Counted from the first letter of the stretch, positions 32,294-40,313 are shown. The stretch is 64,000 nt of DNA from Nitrospira tepida (GCF_947241125.1 NZ_OX365700.1:868001-932000); one strand, 5' to 3'. The notes: generated by a model not told the origin, from the sequence alone. Numbers and translations: made by a program.

Positions 32294-33064
32294 ATGATGA
32301 AGCCGAGAAATGCGGGCGGGATTATAACCATTGTGCTAGTGGTTTGTACAGTGGGATGTGCCAGCGAGCGGTCACTAGGGCCGTTCGGCCCCGATGATCC
32401 GGAAACGCCGGTCACCAAGACTTCGTTGCCTGCGGTGGTTCCACCGGTCCATCTCCTGCAGTTCGACGACGCGGGTCAGGGAGATCTGATGTTGCCGCGC
32501 GGAAGCAGTCATCCGGGTCTGCTTGCCGCCGGAGCATCCGGTGTCGCTCCCGATGAGCAGGCCGTCAGCAAACTCCAGACCGCGGCGTTGGCCGATCCTC
32601 GGGTTCAGGCGGCATTGGGCGACCGGTTCCGATTGGTGGAGGCCGATCAGGTCGAGACGACATCACCGAGGTCCGGGTGCTGTCCCGCTCCCAGCCATCC
32701 AAGCCGGCTTGTTTTTTACAGCTATGGGACGGATACCAGCGTGGAGGTCTGGCTGCGGGGAGATCGAGTGATCGCCGTCACGCCGCGTCCGGGCTATCAA
32801 CCTCCGGAGACCCAGGAGGAGGTGGCGGAGGCGGTGTCCTTGGCTCGCCAGGATCGGCGATTGGAAGGCAAGCTGGAGGGGTTGGACGGACATGGCATCC
32901 TGACTCAGCCGGCGCGCGGGTGGCTGTGGGACGATGCGGGGCAAGGCCATCGGGTGATCTGGGTGACCTTTTCCAAAGGCTTGGAGGGGCGCCCGCTCTA
33001 TGGGGCGCTGGTCGATCTGAGCGCGCGCAAGGTTCTGAAGGCCAGGGAAGAACCATCACACTAA
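32294..33064 (+). CDS. putative lipoprotein, unrecognised
   Basis: The 256-residue protein has a hydrophobic signal region (GGIITIVLVVCTVGC) ending in a lipobox-like TVGC-AS, so it is probably lipid anchored. The rest is hydrophilic with no known domain; a CC pair (SGCCPAPS) sits in the middle. The frame includes the palindrome GGGCCGTTCGGCCC just after the lipobox, the same core as in the hairpin at 779-796. The stop is followed nine bases later by the amine-oxidase-like gene, so the two are likely co-transcribed. Start M1 or M2 cannot be separated. Confidence 0.7.
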   Translation: MMKPRNAGGIITIVLVVCTVGCASERSLGPFGPDDPETPVTKTSLPAVVPPVHLLQFDDAGQGDLMLPRGSSHPGLLAAGASGVAPDEQAVSKLQTAALADPRVQAALGDRFRLVEADQVETTSPRSGCCPAPSHPSRLVFYSYGTDTSVEVWLRGDRVIAVTPRPGYQPPETQEEVAEAVSLARQDRRLEGKLEGLDGHGILTQPARGWLWDDAGQGHRVIWVTFSKGLEGRPLYGALVDLSARKVLKAREEPSH

Positions 33065-33073
33065 GGTGAGCTC

Positions 33074-34060
33074 ATGAAACGGACGGCGGTCGGCATCATG
33101 GTCGGCGCGGTGATCGGGGTCTCGTTGCTGCTCGGCGCTCGGGCCTGGGCGGAGCCTTCGGGCGGACACATCGACTGGGAGTCCTGGTCCCTCGACTGGG
33201 AAGTCAAAGGCAATACGGGGTTGGCGCTCCGTCACGTGACCTACAAGAACGATCTCATCCTTGGCAAGGCCAGCATGCCGGTCCTGCGCGTCAAATATGA
33301 CAAGGAACGGGTCTGGTGGAATCCCTTTTCCTGGTTCGGGTCCCGCGAGGAAACCGGCCGCTGCGGACCGTTCCAAGATCGCCTCTCCTGGACCAACAGC
33401 ATTCCCATCACCTCTTGCAACGGCAAGAAGGTTTGTACGAGGGAACATACTATCGAGGGCCTGAAGTGGCTCGAACTCGGGCTCTATGCGCGGATCGGGG
33501 AATACCACATCTATCAGGCCTGGTATCTCTCGGCGGACGGCGAAATCCATCCGGTCGTGCAGAGCCGGGGCCTGTCCTGCGTCACCAATCACGTGCACCA
33601 TCCCTATTGGAGGCTGGATTTCGACGTGGCCGGCCGCGGTCTGGATCAGGTGTTCGTCCGCAACGAAGGGGCGCCGGACGAAGGCTGGGGACCTGGGTGG
33701 CACAAGTATACGAACGAGGTGAATACGTTCAAACAGACGGCCACCAACCGGGTCTGGTTCGTGCGGGACTATCCGACCGGCCGAGGCGTGTGGGTGATTC
33801 CCGGATACGGCTATGAGCCGATCAAGGATGACGGCGTGCGCGACGAGTTTTCAGATCGCGATGTGTCGATCAGGCGGGCCAGGGCCGACGAAGACCTCCC
33901 CTGGCTGTTCGGGGCGCGCGGAGAACTCGCCTTCGATCAAGATCATGAGGGGGTTCAGGAGCAGGATATCCTGTTCTGGTATGTGGCCCACCTCCCGCAT
34001 CCGGCGGCCCTGGGCCCCACTGCTTGGTTGGCCGTCGGGCCGGTCATCCGCGTGGAATAG
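33074..34060 (+). CDS. compact copper-amine-oxidase-like secreted protein
   Basis: The 328-residue protein has a signal peptide (VGAVIGVSLLLGARAWA-EP). The mature part resembles only the C-terminal catalytic domain of copper amine oxidases, which are normally over 600 residues. Matches are LALRHVTYKND...ASMPVLRVKYD, GEYHIYQAWYLSADGEI, TNHVHHPYWRLDFDVAG and DILFWYVAHLPHP. The copper ligands H173, H175 and H309 are in the expected places. The topaquinone tyrosine (Asn-Tyr-Asp/Glu in the family) corresponds to Y144, here in E-Y-H, so cofactor formation is doubtful. AAGGTGAG precedes the ATG. It follows the lipoprotein gene closely. It may be a copper-binding or altered-chemistry relative; assignment is from motif reading. 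Confidence 0.65.
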   Translation: MKRTAVGIMVGAVIGVSLLLGARAWAEPSGGHIDWESWSLDWEVKGNTGLALRHVTYKNDLILGKASMPVLRVKYDKERVWWNPFSWFGSREETGRCGPFQDRLSWTNSIPITSCNGKKVCTREHTIEGLKWLELGLYARIGEYHIYQAWYLSADGEIHPVVQSRGLSCVTNHVHHPYWRLDFDVAGRGLDQVFVRNEGAPDEGWGPGWHKYTNEVNTFKQTATNRVWFVRDYPTGRGVWVIPGYGYEPIKDDGVRDEFSDRDVSIRRARADEDLPWLFGARGELAFDQDHEGVQEQDILFWYVAHLPHPAALGPTAWLAVGPVIRVE

Positions 34061-34094
34061 CGACCTATCCACGGCGGGACGAAGGGGCGACAAT

Positions 34095-34189
34095 CGTGAT
34101 TCGTCACCCGTCAATCTGGGAGGTACTCGACACCGAGCACCGGCTCTCCTCTCGCCGGACGATTGACCTATGACGGTTGACGCCTGACG
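34095..34189. repeat. heptad inverted repeat
   Basis: Left units 34095-34115 (CGTGATT, CGTCACC, CGTCAAT); right units 34162-34189 (ATTGACC, TATGACG, GTTGACG, CCTGACG). The right arm ends nine bases before the stop of the gene at 34199. It lies between convergent genes. Confidence 0.7.
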
Positions 34190-34198
34190 GCATTCGAA

Positions 34199-34723
34199 TC
34201 AGGCAGCGGCCAGCTTCAGGCCCACCTTGAGCGCAATCTTCGTCATCGCGATCGCGCCGTCCAGCAAGGCCGCCTTGCGCTTTTTTGAAGCCGTGTCCAG
34301 CATCGCGCGCTCCAAGAGGCGCTTCAGCTCCTCCACCTCCGCCTCGCTGAACGAGATCACCTTCTGCACCGTCGTGTCGTAGGTGTTCGCCATCGCGAGA
34401 TACAGCTTGGCCCGGTGACTGTGAAAGAGGCCGACGAGTTCAGGCTCATCGCTGAACAGCATGATCTTCTTCCCGTTCTCCCCGATCTCTTGCAGGATCT
34501 TCTCCTGGGTCGCCCGGATGTCCTGGTCCTTGTCGATGGCGAATTTGGCCTGCCCGAGAGTCTTGATCAAGTCCTCCGTATCGGTGCGGGAGACTTCGAG
34601 CCGGTTGGCGAGCTTCTGCAATTCGGTCAGCGCGCCTTCGCCGGTTTCCATGACCTCTTTGATCAGCTTGTCGTTGCCCCTCATGAAGTTGACCACGCCT
34701 TCCAGCGAACGAGTAATGCTCAT
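34199..34723 (-). CDS. alpha-helical coiled-coil protein, unrecognised
   Basis: The 174-residue protein is charged and mostly helical, with coiled-coil-like stretches (SLEGVVNFMRGNDKLIKEVMETGEGALTEL, DIRATQEKILQEIGENGKKI, EAEVEELKRLLERAM) and a hydrophobic, Ala/Leu/Lys-rich last 25 residues (LLDGAIAMTKIALKVGLKLAAA) that could be an amphipathic or membrane-seeking helix. No signal peptide. ATG 34723 is chosen: GGGGGA lies seven bases upstream, and the longer frame above it reads through the leader modules. It follows two lipoproteins in the same direction, separated by the module at 34743-34830. Role unknown. Confidence 0.65.
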   Translation of the reverse strand: MSITRSLEGVVNFMRGNDKLIKEVMETGEGALTELQKLANRLEVSRTDTEDLIKTLGQAKFAIDKDQDIRATQEKILQEIGENGKKIMLFSDEPELVGLFHSHRAKLYLAMANTYDTTVQKVISFSEAEVEELKRLLERAMLDTASKKRKAALLDGAIAMTKIALKVGLKLAAA

Positions 34724-34742
34724 GGCAATCCCCCCGTACCAA

Positions 34743-34830
34743 CATACCAACCTTCGGTTGAGCCGGCGGCTCATCGGGCGAAGCCCTTCTTCGTTGCCGC
34801 CGCCGGAGAAACACATCCAGTGATTCTCTT
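34743..34830 (-). ncRNA. structured leader module, copy C
   Basis: On the minus strand the module reads GAGAATCACTGGATG...TTTCTC (a hairpin closed by GAGAA/TTCTC), then CCGGCGGC...GCCGCCGG (8 bp perfect stem with its own inner hairpin), then CAACC-GAA-GGTTG and TATG. The same order and sequence is found twice in tandem at 36269-36440, with compensating changes in the middle stem. A partial copy (GCCGGCGGATCAAGCGAAGGTTGG) follows at 34836-34870. It lies just before the gene at 34723. Confidence 0.55.
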
Positions 34831-34884
34831 CGCTTTGCTTCAAACCAACCTTCGCTTGATCCGCCGGCTCTTCGCTCGGCTCCG

Positions 34885-35586
34885 TCAATCTTTCTTGACG
34901 CGCTCCAGCAACTCGACCAGATCCATGGTCAAGGAGCGCGTGGATTCGAGCGTCCGTCCGCGCAGGAATGAAAAGTTCAGCGCCTCGTCCAGGGCATCGT
35001 TCACGCTGCGGGAAGTTTGCAATACCCGGGCGATATGGTCGGAAGAACCGGGCGCCTGTTCCGCCAATGCGGCTATAAGCTGCGGATCCACGGAAGCGAA
35101 CACGGATTGGTCCGCATAGCGGCGGAGTTGCTGGTGGAGCGTGGCCAAGGCTTTCCAGGAATCGCCGAGCCCGGCTGCCACCTCCTGGAGGGCGCAAAAG
35201 TCCTCGTGAAATTGGTCGTTCACCCGCTTCTGGAGGCCCTCGTACTGAGCCAGGTACAGCGTGCCGAGCAGATAGGTGGCCGAATGGGCGTCCTGGCCGC
35301 GCTTCTTTTCGATATTCTGATAGGACGAAAACACCACGTGGTGGAGCGCTTCGACCTTTTGGAGCTCCTTGCCTGCTTTGTTGAGCTCCTCAATGGCCTT
35401 CTTGAGGTAGTCAATCCGCTCGTCGGTCTGCTTTTCGAATAGGGCGATGTTGGTCTGGGCCCGATCGATCGTGGCCCCTTCTTTGTGAATGAGGTCCCGG
35501 ACGGCTCCGCTATGAATGGCCGAACAGCCGGTGGCCAGGGCCAAGACCGCAAGCGCGCTGACGATGGTGACGGGTCGTTTCGGCAT
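34885..35586 (-). CDS. putative lipoprotein with helical, coiled-coil body
   Basis: The 233-residue protein has a signal peptide with lipobox ALATGC-S, then a predominantly helical mature part (GATIDRAQTNIALFEKQTDERIDYLKKAIEELNKAGKELQKVEALHH and later helices). ATG 35586 has AAGGGAG seven bases upstream; a TTG at 35619 would lie in the upstream gene. The start region overlaps no coding part of the gene before it, but the gap is only 29 bp, so the two lipoproteins form one operon. No family recognised. Charged helices suggest a periplasmic tether or partner of the following helical protein. Confidence 0.75.
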   Translation of the reverse strand: MPKRPVTIVSALAVLALATGCSAIHSGAVRDLIHKEGATIDRAQTNIALFEKQTDERIDYLKKAIEELNKAGKELQKVEALHHVVFSSYQNIEKKRGQDAHSATYLLGTLYLAQYEGLQKRVNDQFHEDFCALQEVAAGLGDSWKALATLHQQLRRYADQSVFASVDPQLIAALAEQAPGSSDHIARVLQTSRSVNDALDEALNFSFLRGRTLESTRSLTMDLVELLERVKKD

Positions 35587-35615
35587 GGCAGTCTCCCTTC
35601 TCATGATCGGCCTGC

Positions 35616-36257
35616 TCAACGAGTCGCCTTGACGGCTTCGGCCAGTTGCCTGATGTCTTCTGGTTTCACGGTCACGTCGATGTCCAGGTATTCCTTGACC
35701 GTGGCGTTGATGCGGCGAAGCGCTGCGATGTTGGTCCGGTAGTCGTCATAGGCACCGGTGTCGAGGGGGCGAACTTCGGCCAGGTAACTCTTCTCGACCG
35801 AGGCGTCGATCAGCGCGACCAACCCGGGCAAGGCCTGCACGAGACCGCTCATCGTACCGTTCCCTTTTGTGAAGATGGGCTGATTATTCGGGCCGGACCG
35901 AGCCGGCAACTCGGCCAACCGCACCTCGTTGATCAGCTTGACGACGTCAGGCCCCAACTCATTGGCGGCTGTTTCCGCGCGGAGCTGCTGCTTCTCGGCC
36001 GCGTCGGACGGAAACGGATCGGTGGTGGCCCATTTCAGGGCCAGGCTGAGTTTGAGCCTGGTTTCGATCAGTTTCTGCCAGTGGGCGAACCGGTGGTTCA
36101 CACTCTCCAGCAGCTCGCGGTATTGCTCCATCAGTTGCGCGTTCTGTTGATAGGCCTGGTCCTTGGCAATCAGGGCCTGTTTCACCTCGGGCGGCGTTGC
36201 GCAGCCGGAAAGCAGGCCCAAGAGCAGGCCGGCCGCGAAGAGACGAGTCGATGTCAT
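35616..36257 (-). CDS. putative lipoprotein, unrecognised
   Basis: The 213-residue protein has a lipobox LLSGC-AT after a short hydrophobic signal (LFAAGLLLGL). The mature protein is hydrophilic and helical (VKQALIAKDQAYQQNAQLMEQYRELLESVNHRFAHWQKLIETRLKL). GGAGG lies seven bases before ATG 36257. It is the first gene of a leftward operon: this lipoprotein, a second lipoprotein, then a helical protein. Two tandem leader modules precede it. No known domain is visible. Confidence 0.75.
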   Translation of the reverse strand: MTSTRLFAAGLLLGLLSGCATPPEVKQALIAKDQAYQQNAQLMEQYRELLESVNHRFAHWQKLIETRLKLSLALKWATTDPFPSDAAEKQQLRAETAANELGPDVVKLINEVRLAELPARSGPNNQPIFTKGNGTMSGLVQALPGLVALIDASVEKSYLAEVRPLDTGAYDDYRTNIAALRRINATVKEYLDIDVTVKPEDIRQLAEAVKATR

Positions 36258-36268
36258 GGTTATCCCTC

Positions 36269-36440
36269 CATACCAAGCTTTGCTAGAACCGGCGGCTCTG
36301 TTGCGCTTTATCGCAATATGACGGCGCCGGAGAAATCCATCCAGTGGTTCTCTTTGTCTTTTTTCATACCAGCTTTTGGTTGAACCGGCCGCCCAATAGA
36401 TTGCTCTTGGCGGCCGGAGAAAAACACCTCCAGGGCTTTG
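36269..36440 (-). ncRNA. two tandem structured leader modules (copies B and A)
   Basis: Copy A (36440-36365) and copy B (36355-36269), read on the minus strand, each have an A/CTGGATG-type hairpin ending TTTCTC, a CCGGC-rich stem and a short hairpin ending GCTnGGTATG. Middle stems are CCGGCCGCC/GGCGGCCGG in A and CCGGCG/CGCCGG in B, against CCGGCGGC/GCCGCCGG in copy C: both strands change together. Copy B could also encode MKKDKENHWMDFSGAVILR, and the peptide core WMxFSG is shared with copy C. They end 11 bases before the lipoprotein ATG, next to its ribosome site, so control of translation is possible. Confidence 0.55.
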
Positions 36441-36864
36441 GGCCGATAGCTTCGATTGAACCGGCGCGACTGTCCTCTCTGCGCGACCGCCGTCCGATAG
36501 GGCAGCCCACTTTGTGGTGGAGTCCTCCCTTCAAGATCAGCAAGGCCTGTGCCAATGGGGCTATGGGCGCGGGATCGGAAATGGCGGAGGAGACGGCTTG
36601 GTTCGGCGGTCTGATCACGACGGACAATGACCAAAGCGCTTGCCGCGCTCCGGTCACTGTATCCAATTGGATACCGACCGTATCTTTCTGTACCGGATAA
36701 CATGAGATTTGGCAGGTGGTCGCCGGCATGATGGAGAAGCGATGTTATGCCGGAGGAAGGGCAGCGTCAATCAAAACTATTGGCGGGAGGATCAGCAGAA
36801 GCGGAAGAATGGGCGCCGTCGATGGAACCGGGGTGCAACCAAGGAAAGGCGGGTGAGCCGGCGG
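36441..36864. other. 424 bp intergenic stretch, upstream region of the lipoprotein operon
   Basis: A partial leader module (36441-36475) and a 16 bp palindrome (36659-36674) are present. No gene is supported. Confidence 0.45.
36659..36674. promoter_or_regulatory. perfect 16 bp palindrome
   Basis: GTATCCAATTGGATAC is its own reverse complement. It is about 400 bp upstream of the lipoprotein operon, on its 5' side, and about 190 bp beyond the uvrC stop. It looks like a dimeric repressor site. Confidence 0.4.
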
Positions 36865-38673
36865 TCAGGACTCTTTCGCCGCCTGCCTGAGCGCCTCCAC
36901 GGTCTTGGATGCGAGACCGGCTTCGCGCAATTCTTCGTCCGATGCCTGCGTGACCGCTTCTGCGCTGCCGAACTGCTCGAGCAGCCGCTTGCGCGTGATC
37001 TCGCCGATACCGATGACCTGATCAAGCTTCGACGAGGTCAAAGCCTTGCTGCGGAGCGTCCGGTGGTATTTGACGGCAAAGCGATGGGCTTCGTCCCTGA
37101 TACGCTGGACCAGATGGGTGGCGGGCGAGGTCGGGTGCAGAATGATCGGGTTCTTGCGGCCAGGGAGGAAGATGCGCTCTTCCTTGTCGCCGCGCGCTTT
37201 GGCGAGCCCGATGATCGGTAATCGAGACAGGCCGACCTGCCTGAGCCCGTCGATGGCGGCGGCCAATTGGCCGAGCCCGCCGTCGATCAGGATCAGGTCC
37301 GGTTGCGGCAGCTCCTCCGCCTGGCCATACCGGCGCATGACGACTTCTTGAATGCTGGCAAAGTCGTTGGCGCCCTGCACTGTCTTGATCCGGAACTTGC
37401 GGTAGTCCGATTTTTTCATCTCGCCCTGCTCCCAGACCACCATCGACCCGACGGACTGGTCGCCGAGGATGTTGGAGATGTCGAACCCTTCGATCCGGTT
37501 GGGGATCTCCTCCAGCCGGAGCAATCGCTTCAGCTCGGCGGTGGCCTGCCGGTCGGTTTCCTCATCCCGCAGATGCTCGACCAGGGCCGCCAGCGCGTTT
37601 TCTTCCGCCAACTGAACAAGCTGGTGCTTCGTCCCTCGTTCCGGCGCCACGATGCGGACCGTGTCTCCTTTTTTCTCGGAGAGCCAGGTCTCAAAGAGGG
37701 CGGCCTCCGGCAGGGGGCAGGGAATCAGCAGCTCCTTGGGAGGCTGGCCGTCCTTGTTGTAGAACTGCTCGATGGTCGAGACCACCAGCTCTTCATCGGG
37801 CGTGTTGGCGCCGGTCGGCCAGTAAAAGTCCTTGCGGCCGATCAGCAGGCCTCCCCGCACGAAGAGCAGTTGCAGGTCCACCGCCGCGCCGCGCCGCGCC
37901 AGTCCGATCACGTCCTGATCCACGGAGGCGATTTGGGTGATTCGTTGCTTCTCCAGCGTCCGTTGAATCTTCAACAGCCGGTCGCGGAGCCTGGCGGCCT
38001 CCTCGAATTCCTCCCGCTCGGCTGCCGCCTCCATCTGAGCCCGCAGGTCGTCCAGGAGTTCGCGGTCCCGGCCTTCCAGAAACTGCCGGACCTGCTTCAC
38101 GATCTTGTGATAGTCCTCTTTGGTCTGGTTGCCCGTGCAGGGCGCCATGCAACGTTTGATCTCGAACTCGATGCAGGCCCGCTCTGCGGTTCCGTCGATG
38201 TCGATCTTGCAGGTCGCCAGCGGAAAGGCCCGCTTGATGATTTTCAAGGTTTCGCGGAGCGCCCCGGCGGGCGTGTAGGGGCCGTAATAGAGCGCGCCGT
38301 CCTTCTGGACGCGACGGACGATCGAGAAGCGCGGAAAGTCCTCTTTGATCGGCAACCGCAGGTAGGGGTACTGTTTGTCGTCGCGCAGGACGACGTTGAA
38401 GCGCGGACGATGCCGCTTGATCAGGTTGCTCTCAAGGATCAGCGCTTCCAGCTCCGATCGGGTGACGATGGTTTCAAGGTCCGCCACCTGATCGACCAGC
38501 AGGGCGGTCTTCGGGTTGTGGTCGCCGCTTCGCTGAAAATAAGACCGGACGCGGTGGGCCAGCACGGCGGCCTTGCCGATGTAGAGGATATCCCCCCTGG
38601 CGTTTTTGAACAGGTAGACCCCGGGCTGAGCCGGCAGGTGGTCGAGTTTGGATTGCAGGACGTCGGTCGTCAT
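36865..38673 (-). CDS. uvrC: excinuclease ABC subunit C
   Basis: The 602-residue protein is UvrC, which makes both incisions in nucleotide excision repair. Domains: GIY-YIG nuclease (about 12-95, PGVYLFKNARGDILYIGKA), the cysteine region CMAPCTG, the UVR motif for UvrB contact (about 195-235, DDLRAQMEAAAEREEFEEAARLRD), the RNase H-like second nuclease with DISNILGDQSVGSMVVWEQG and LILIDGGLGQLAAA, and two helix-hairpin-helix motifs at the end (IGIGEITRKRLLEQFGSAEAV). Length is normal. ATG 38673 directly follows a heptad repeat arm (38675), leaving no ribosome site. UvrA is encoded at 11.3 kb; UvrB is not in the window. Confidence 0.95.
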   Translation of the reverse strand: MTTDVLQSKLDHLPAQPGVYLFKNARGDILYIGKAAVLAHRVRSYFQRSGDHNPKTALLVDQVADLETIVTRSELEALILESNLIKRHRPRFNVVLRDDKQYPYLRLPIKEDFPRFSIVRRVQKDGALYYGPYTPAGALRETLKIIKRAFPLATCKIDIDGTAERACIEFEIKRCMAPCTGNQTKEDYHKIVKQVRQFLEGRDRELLDDLRAQMEAAAEREEFEEAARLRDRLLKIQRTLEKQRITQIASVDQDVIGLARRGAAVDLQLLFVRGGLLIGRKDFYWPTGANTPDEELVVSTIEQFYNKDGQPPKELLIPCPLPEAALFETWLSEKKGDTVRIVAPERGTKHQLVQLAEENALAALVEHLRDEETDRQATAELKRLLRLEEIPNRIEGFDISNILGDQSVGSMVVWEQGEMKKSDYRKFRIKTVQGANDFASIQEVVMRRYGQAEELPQPDLILIDGGLGQLAAAIDGLRQVGLSRLPIIGLAKARGDKEERIFLPGRKNPIILHPTSPATHLVQRIRDEAHRFAVKYHRTLRSKALTSSKLDQVIGIGEITRKRLLEQFGSAEAVTQASDEELREAGLASKTVEALRQAAKES

Positions 38674-38674
38674 A

Positions 38675-38760
38675 CGTCAACCGTCATTCGTCAACCGTAA
38701 GAATAACAGGAACAGAGCGTCCATTTCTTCCGGTTGACGTGTGACGAGTGACGGTTGACG
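38675..38760. repeat. heptad inverted repeat between uvrC and dapF
   Basis: Left units 38675-38695 (CGTCAAC, CGTCATT, CGTCAAC); right units 38733-38760 (GTTGACG, TGTGACG, AGTGACG, GTTGACG). The left arm starts one base after the uvrC ATG, and the right arm ends six bases from the dapF stop. The 37 bp centre is unique. Confidence 0.75.
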
Positions 38761-38766
38761 GCGGCT

Positions 38767-39636
38767 CTACTTGAGCCCACGCACAAATGAGGGACTGAGC
38801 GTTCCTCGCGCGACCTCCGCGACGGGCCCCTTCATGGTCAGATTAAACTCCTTGTCGACGTCGATGTGCAGCGTGCCGCCGGGCATATTCACGGTCACGG
38901 GGCTCTGAACGAGTCCTAGCTTCACGCCCGCGCTGGCCGCGGCGCAGGAGGACGAGCCGGAGGCCTGCGTCTCGCCGGCGCCGCGCTCCCAGATCAGGAT
39001 GAAGATCTCGCGTTGGCCGGTCGGCACGGCGAGCTGCACGTTAGTTCGTCGTGGAAACAAGGCGTGATTCTCCAGCGCCGGTCCAAGCGCCAGCAACTCC
39101 TCGCGGCTCCATTGCTCACCGGCCGGTTTGAAGACCACGCAGTGGGGATTCCCAACGCTGACTCCCGTGAAGTGGAGGCGTTGTCCGGCCGCCTCGATCG
39201 GCTGATCGACTAGCTCCTCCACCGCCAACGAGCAGGGAAGGGCGCCGGGCGCGAAGGTCGCCCGGCCCATCTCGACGGTGACGGAGGCGGCATCGCCGTT
39301 CCGGTCCACGTGCAGGGTACAGGTCACCAGGCCGCCGATGGTTTCGACCGTGAATCGAGTCTTGCGTGTCTTCTGCGTGGCGTGGAGGTACCGGGCGAAA
39401 ATGCGGAGGCCATTGCCGGATTTTTCAGCTTCGCTGCCGTCCGGATTGAAAATCCTTAGGCCGAAATCGGCTTTCTTCGACGGGGCCAGCACCAGGATGC
39501 CGTCGCTGCCGAGTCCCCAATGCCGGTCGCAGATGGCGCGGATGGCCTTCGGCGTCAGCTTAAAGCCGAGTTCCTTGGGATCCATCACCAGATAGTCGTT
39601 GCCCAACCCATGACCACGGAAAAAGCCGTTCTTCAT
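38767..39636 (-). CDS. dapF: diaminopimelate epimerase-family protein with Ser in place of both catalytic Cys
   Basis: The 289-residue protein has the DapF two-lobed fold signatures: GHGLGNDYLVMD, RHWGLGSDGILVL, FNPDGSEAEKSGNGLRIFARYL, GVSVGNPHCVVF and IWERGAGETQASGSSSCAAASAGV. In characterised DapF the two cysteines (in CGNG and ACGTG/ACGSG) exchange a proton at the substrate's alpha carbon. Here they are S73 and S226. Everything else is conserved and the frame is intact. It may be a variant epimerase or have changed substrate; inactivity cannot be excluded. ATG 39636 is chosen with AAGGAGCG seven bases upstream. dapF symbol is by family. Confidence 0.8.
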   Translation of the reverse strand: MKNGFFRGHGLGNDYLVMDPKELGFKLTPKAIRAICDRHWGLGSDGILVLAPSKKADFGLRIFNPDGSEAEKSGNGLRIFARYLHATQKTRKTRFTVETIGGLVTCTLHVDRNGDAASVTVEMGRATFAPGALPCSLAVEELVDQPIEAAGQRLHFTGVSVGNPHCVVFKPAGEQWSREELLALGPALENHALFPRRTNVQLAVPTGQREIFILIWERGAGETQASGSSSCAAASAGVKLGLVQSPVTVNMPGGTLHIDVDKEFNLTMKGPVAEVARGTLSPSFVRGLK

Positions 39637-39658
39637 CTGTCCGCTCCTTGTCAAAAAG

Positions 39659-39893
39659 CGTCAATCGTCAAGCGTCACCCGTCAATCGGAGGAGAGAAAG
39701 TACTTGGGAAAGGAGGAGATCGTAACGGGGGAAGGCGTCAATCGTCAAAGGTCAATCGTCAATCGAGTGGAGAAGGTACCGCGTTGATGGTAAGGATGGC
39801 AACCCTATCAATCTGGGGAATTGCTGTTAAGCCGACGCTTGACTGATAGCGAATGACGCTTCACGAATGACGAGTGACGGCTGACGCTTGACG
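39659..39893. repeat. heptad inverted repeat, large copy with doubled left arm
   Basis: Left blocks 39659-39686 (four units) and 39736-39763 (CGTCAAT, CGTCAAA, GGTCAAT, CGTCAAT) are followed by a right block 39838-39893 of eight inverse units, some decayed (AATGACG, CTTCACG, AATGACG, AGTGACG, GCTGACG, CTTGACG). The right block is five bases from the stop of the VOC gene. It resembles two elements nested in one another. Confidence 0.7.
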
Positions 39894-39898
39894 AGGCG

Positions 39899-40297
39899 TT
39901 ACACCAGCGCGACGCCCGGCGGCCGCTCGATCAACTCGACCTCATAGCCGTCCGGCGCATTGATGAAGATGAAGCGGCTTCCGGAGGAGGTGCGCGTCGG
40001 CCCGTCGGTGATGGGAATGCCCATGGCATTGAGCGAGGCGATCGTGTCGTCAAGGTTTTCGACCTGGAAGGCCAGATGGACCAGGTCCTCCTGCACGGTC
40101 ACCGGTCCGCTCGGAGGGAAGCTGCAGAGTTCGATCAATTCCTCGCTGTTGGGAACCTTCAAGAAGGCCAGGTGAGACCCGCGGGGCGAGACCTTGCGCT
40201 CCATCACCTCCAGGCCCAGGACCTTGGTATAAAACGAAATGGTTTCGTCCATGTCGCTCACCCGCATGCGGGTGTGTAATAGCTTCTTAACCTTCAT
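39899..40297 (-). CDS. VOC/glyoxalase-family protein
   Basis: The 132-residue protein is a vicinal-oxygen-chelate fold protein close to lactoylglutathione lyase: LLHTRMRVSDMDETISFYTKVLGLEVMERK, then VHLAFQVENLDDTIASLNAMGIPI, and the end FINAPDGYEVELIE. The metal ligands H8, E57-like, H74-like and E126-like are in place by pattern. Glyoxalase I detoxifies methylglyoxal, but many VOC proteins with this outline have other substrates; glutathione use is not assumed. ATG 40297 start. It sits between two heptad repeats. Confidence 0.8.
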   Translation of the reverse strand: MKVKKLLHTRMRVSDMDETISFYTKVLGLEVMERKVSPRGSHLAFLKVPNSEELIELCSFPPSGPVTVQEDLVHLAFQVENLDDTIASLNAMGIPITDGPTRTSSGSRFIFINAPDGYEVELIERPPGVALV

Positions 40298-40313
40298 CGC
40301 GCTGTCTCCATGC

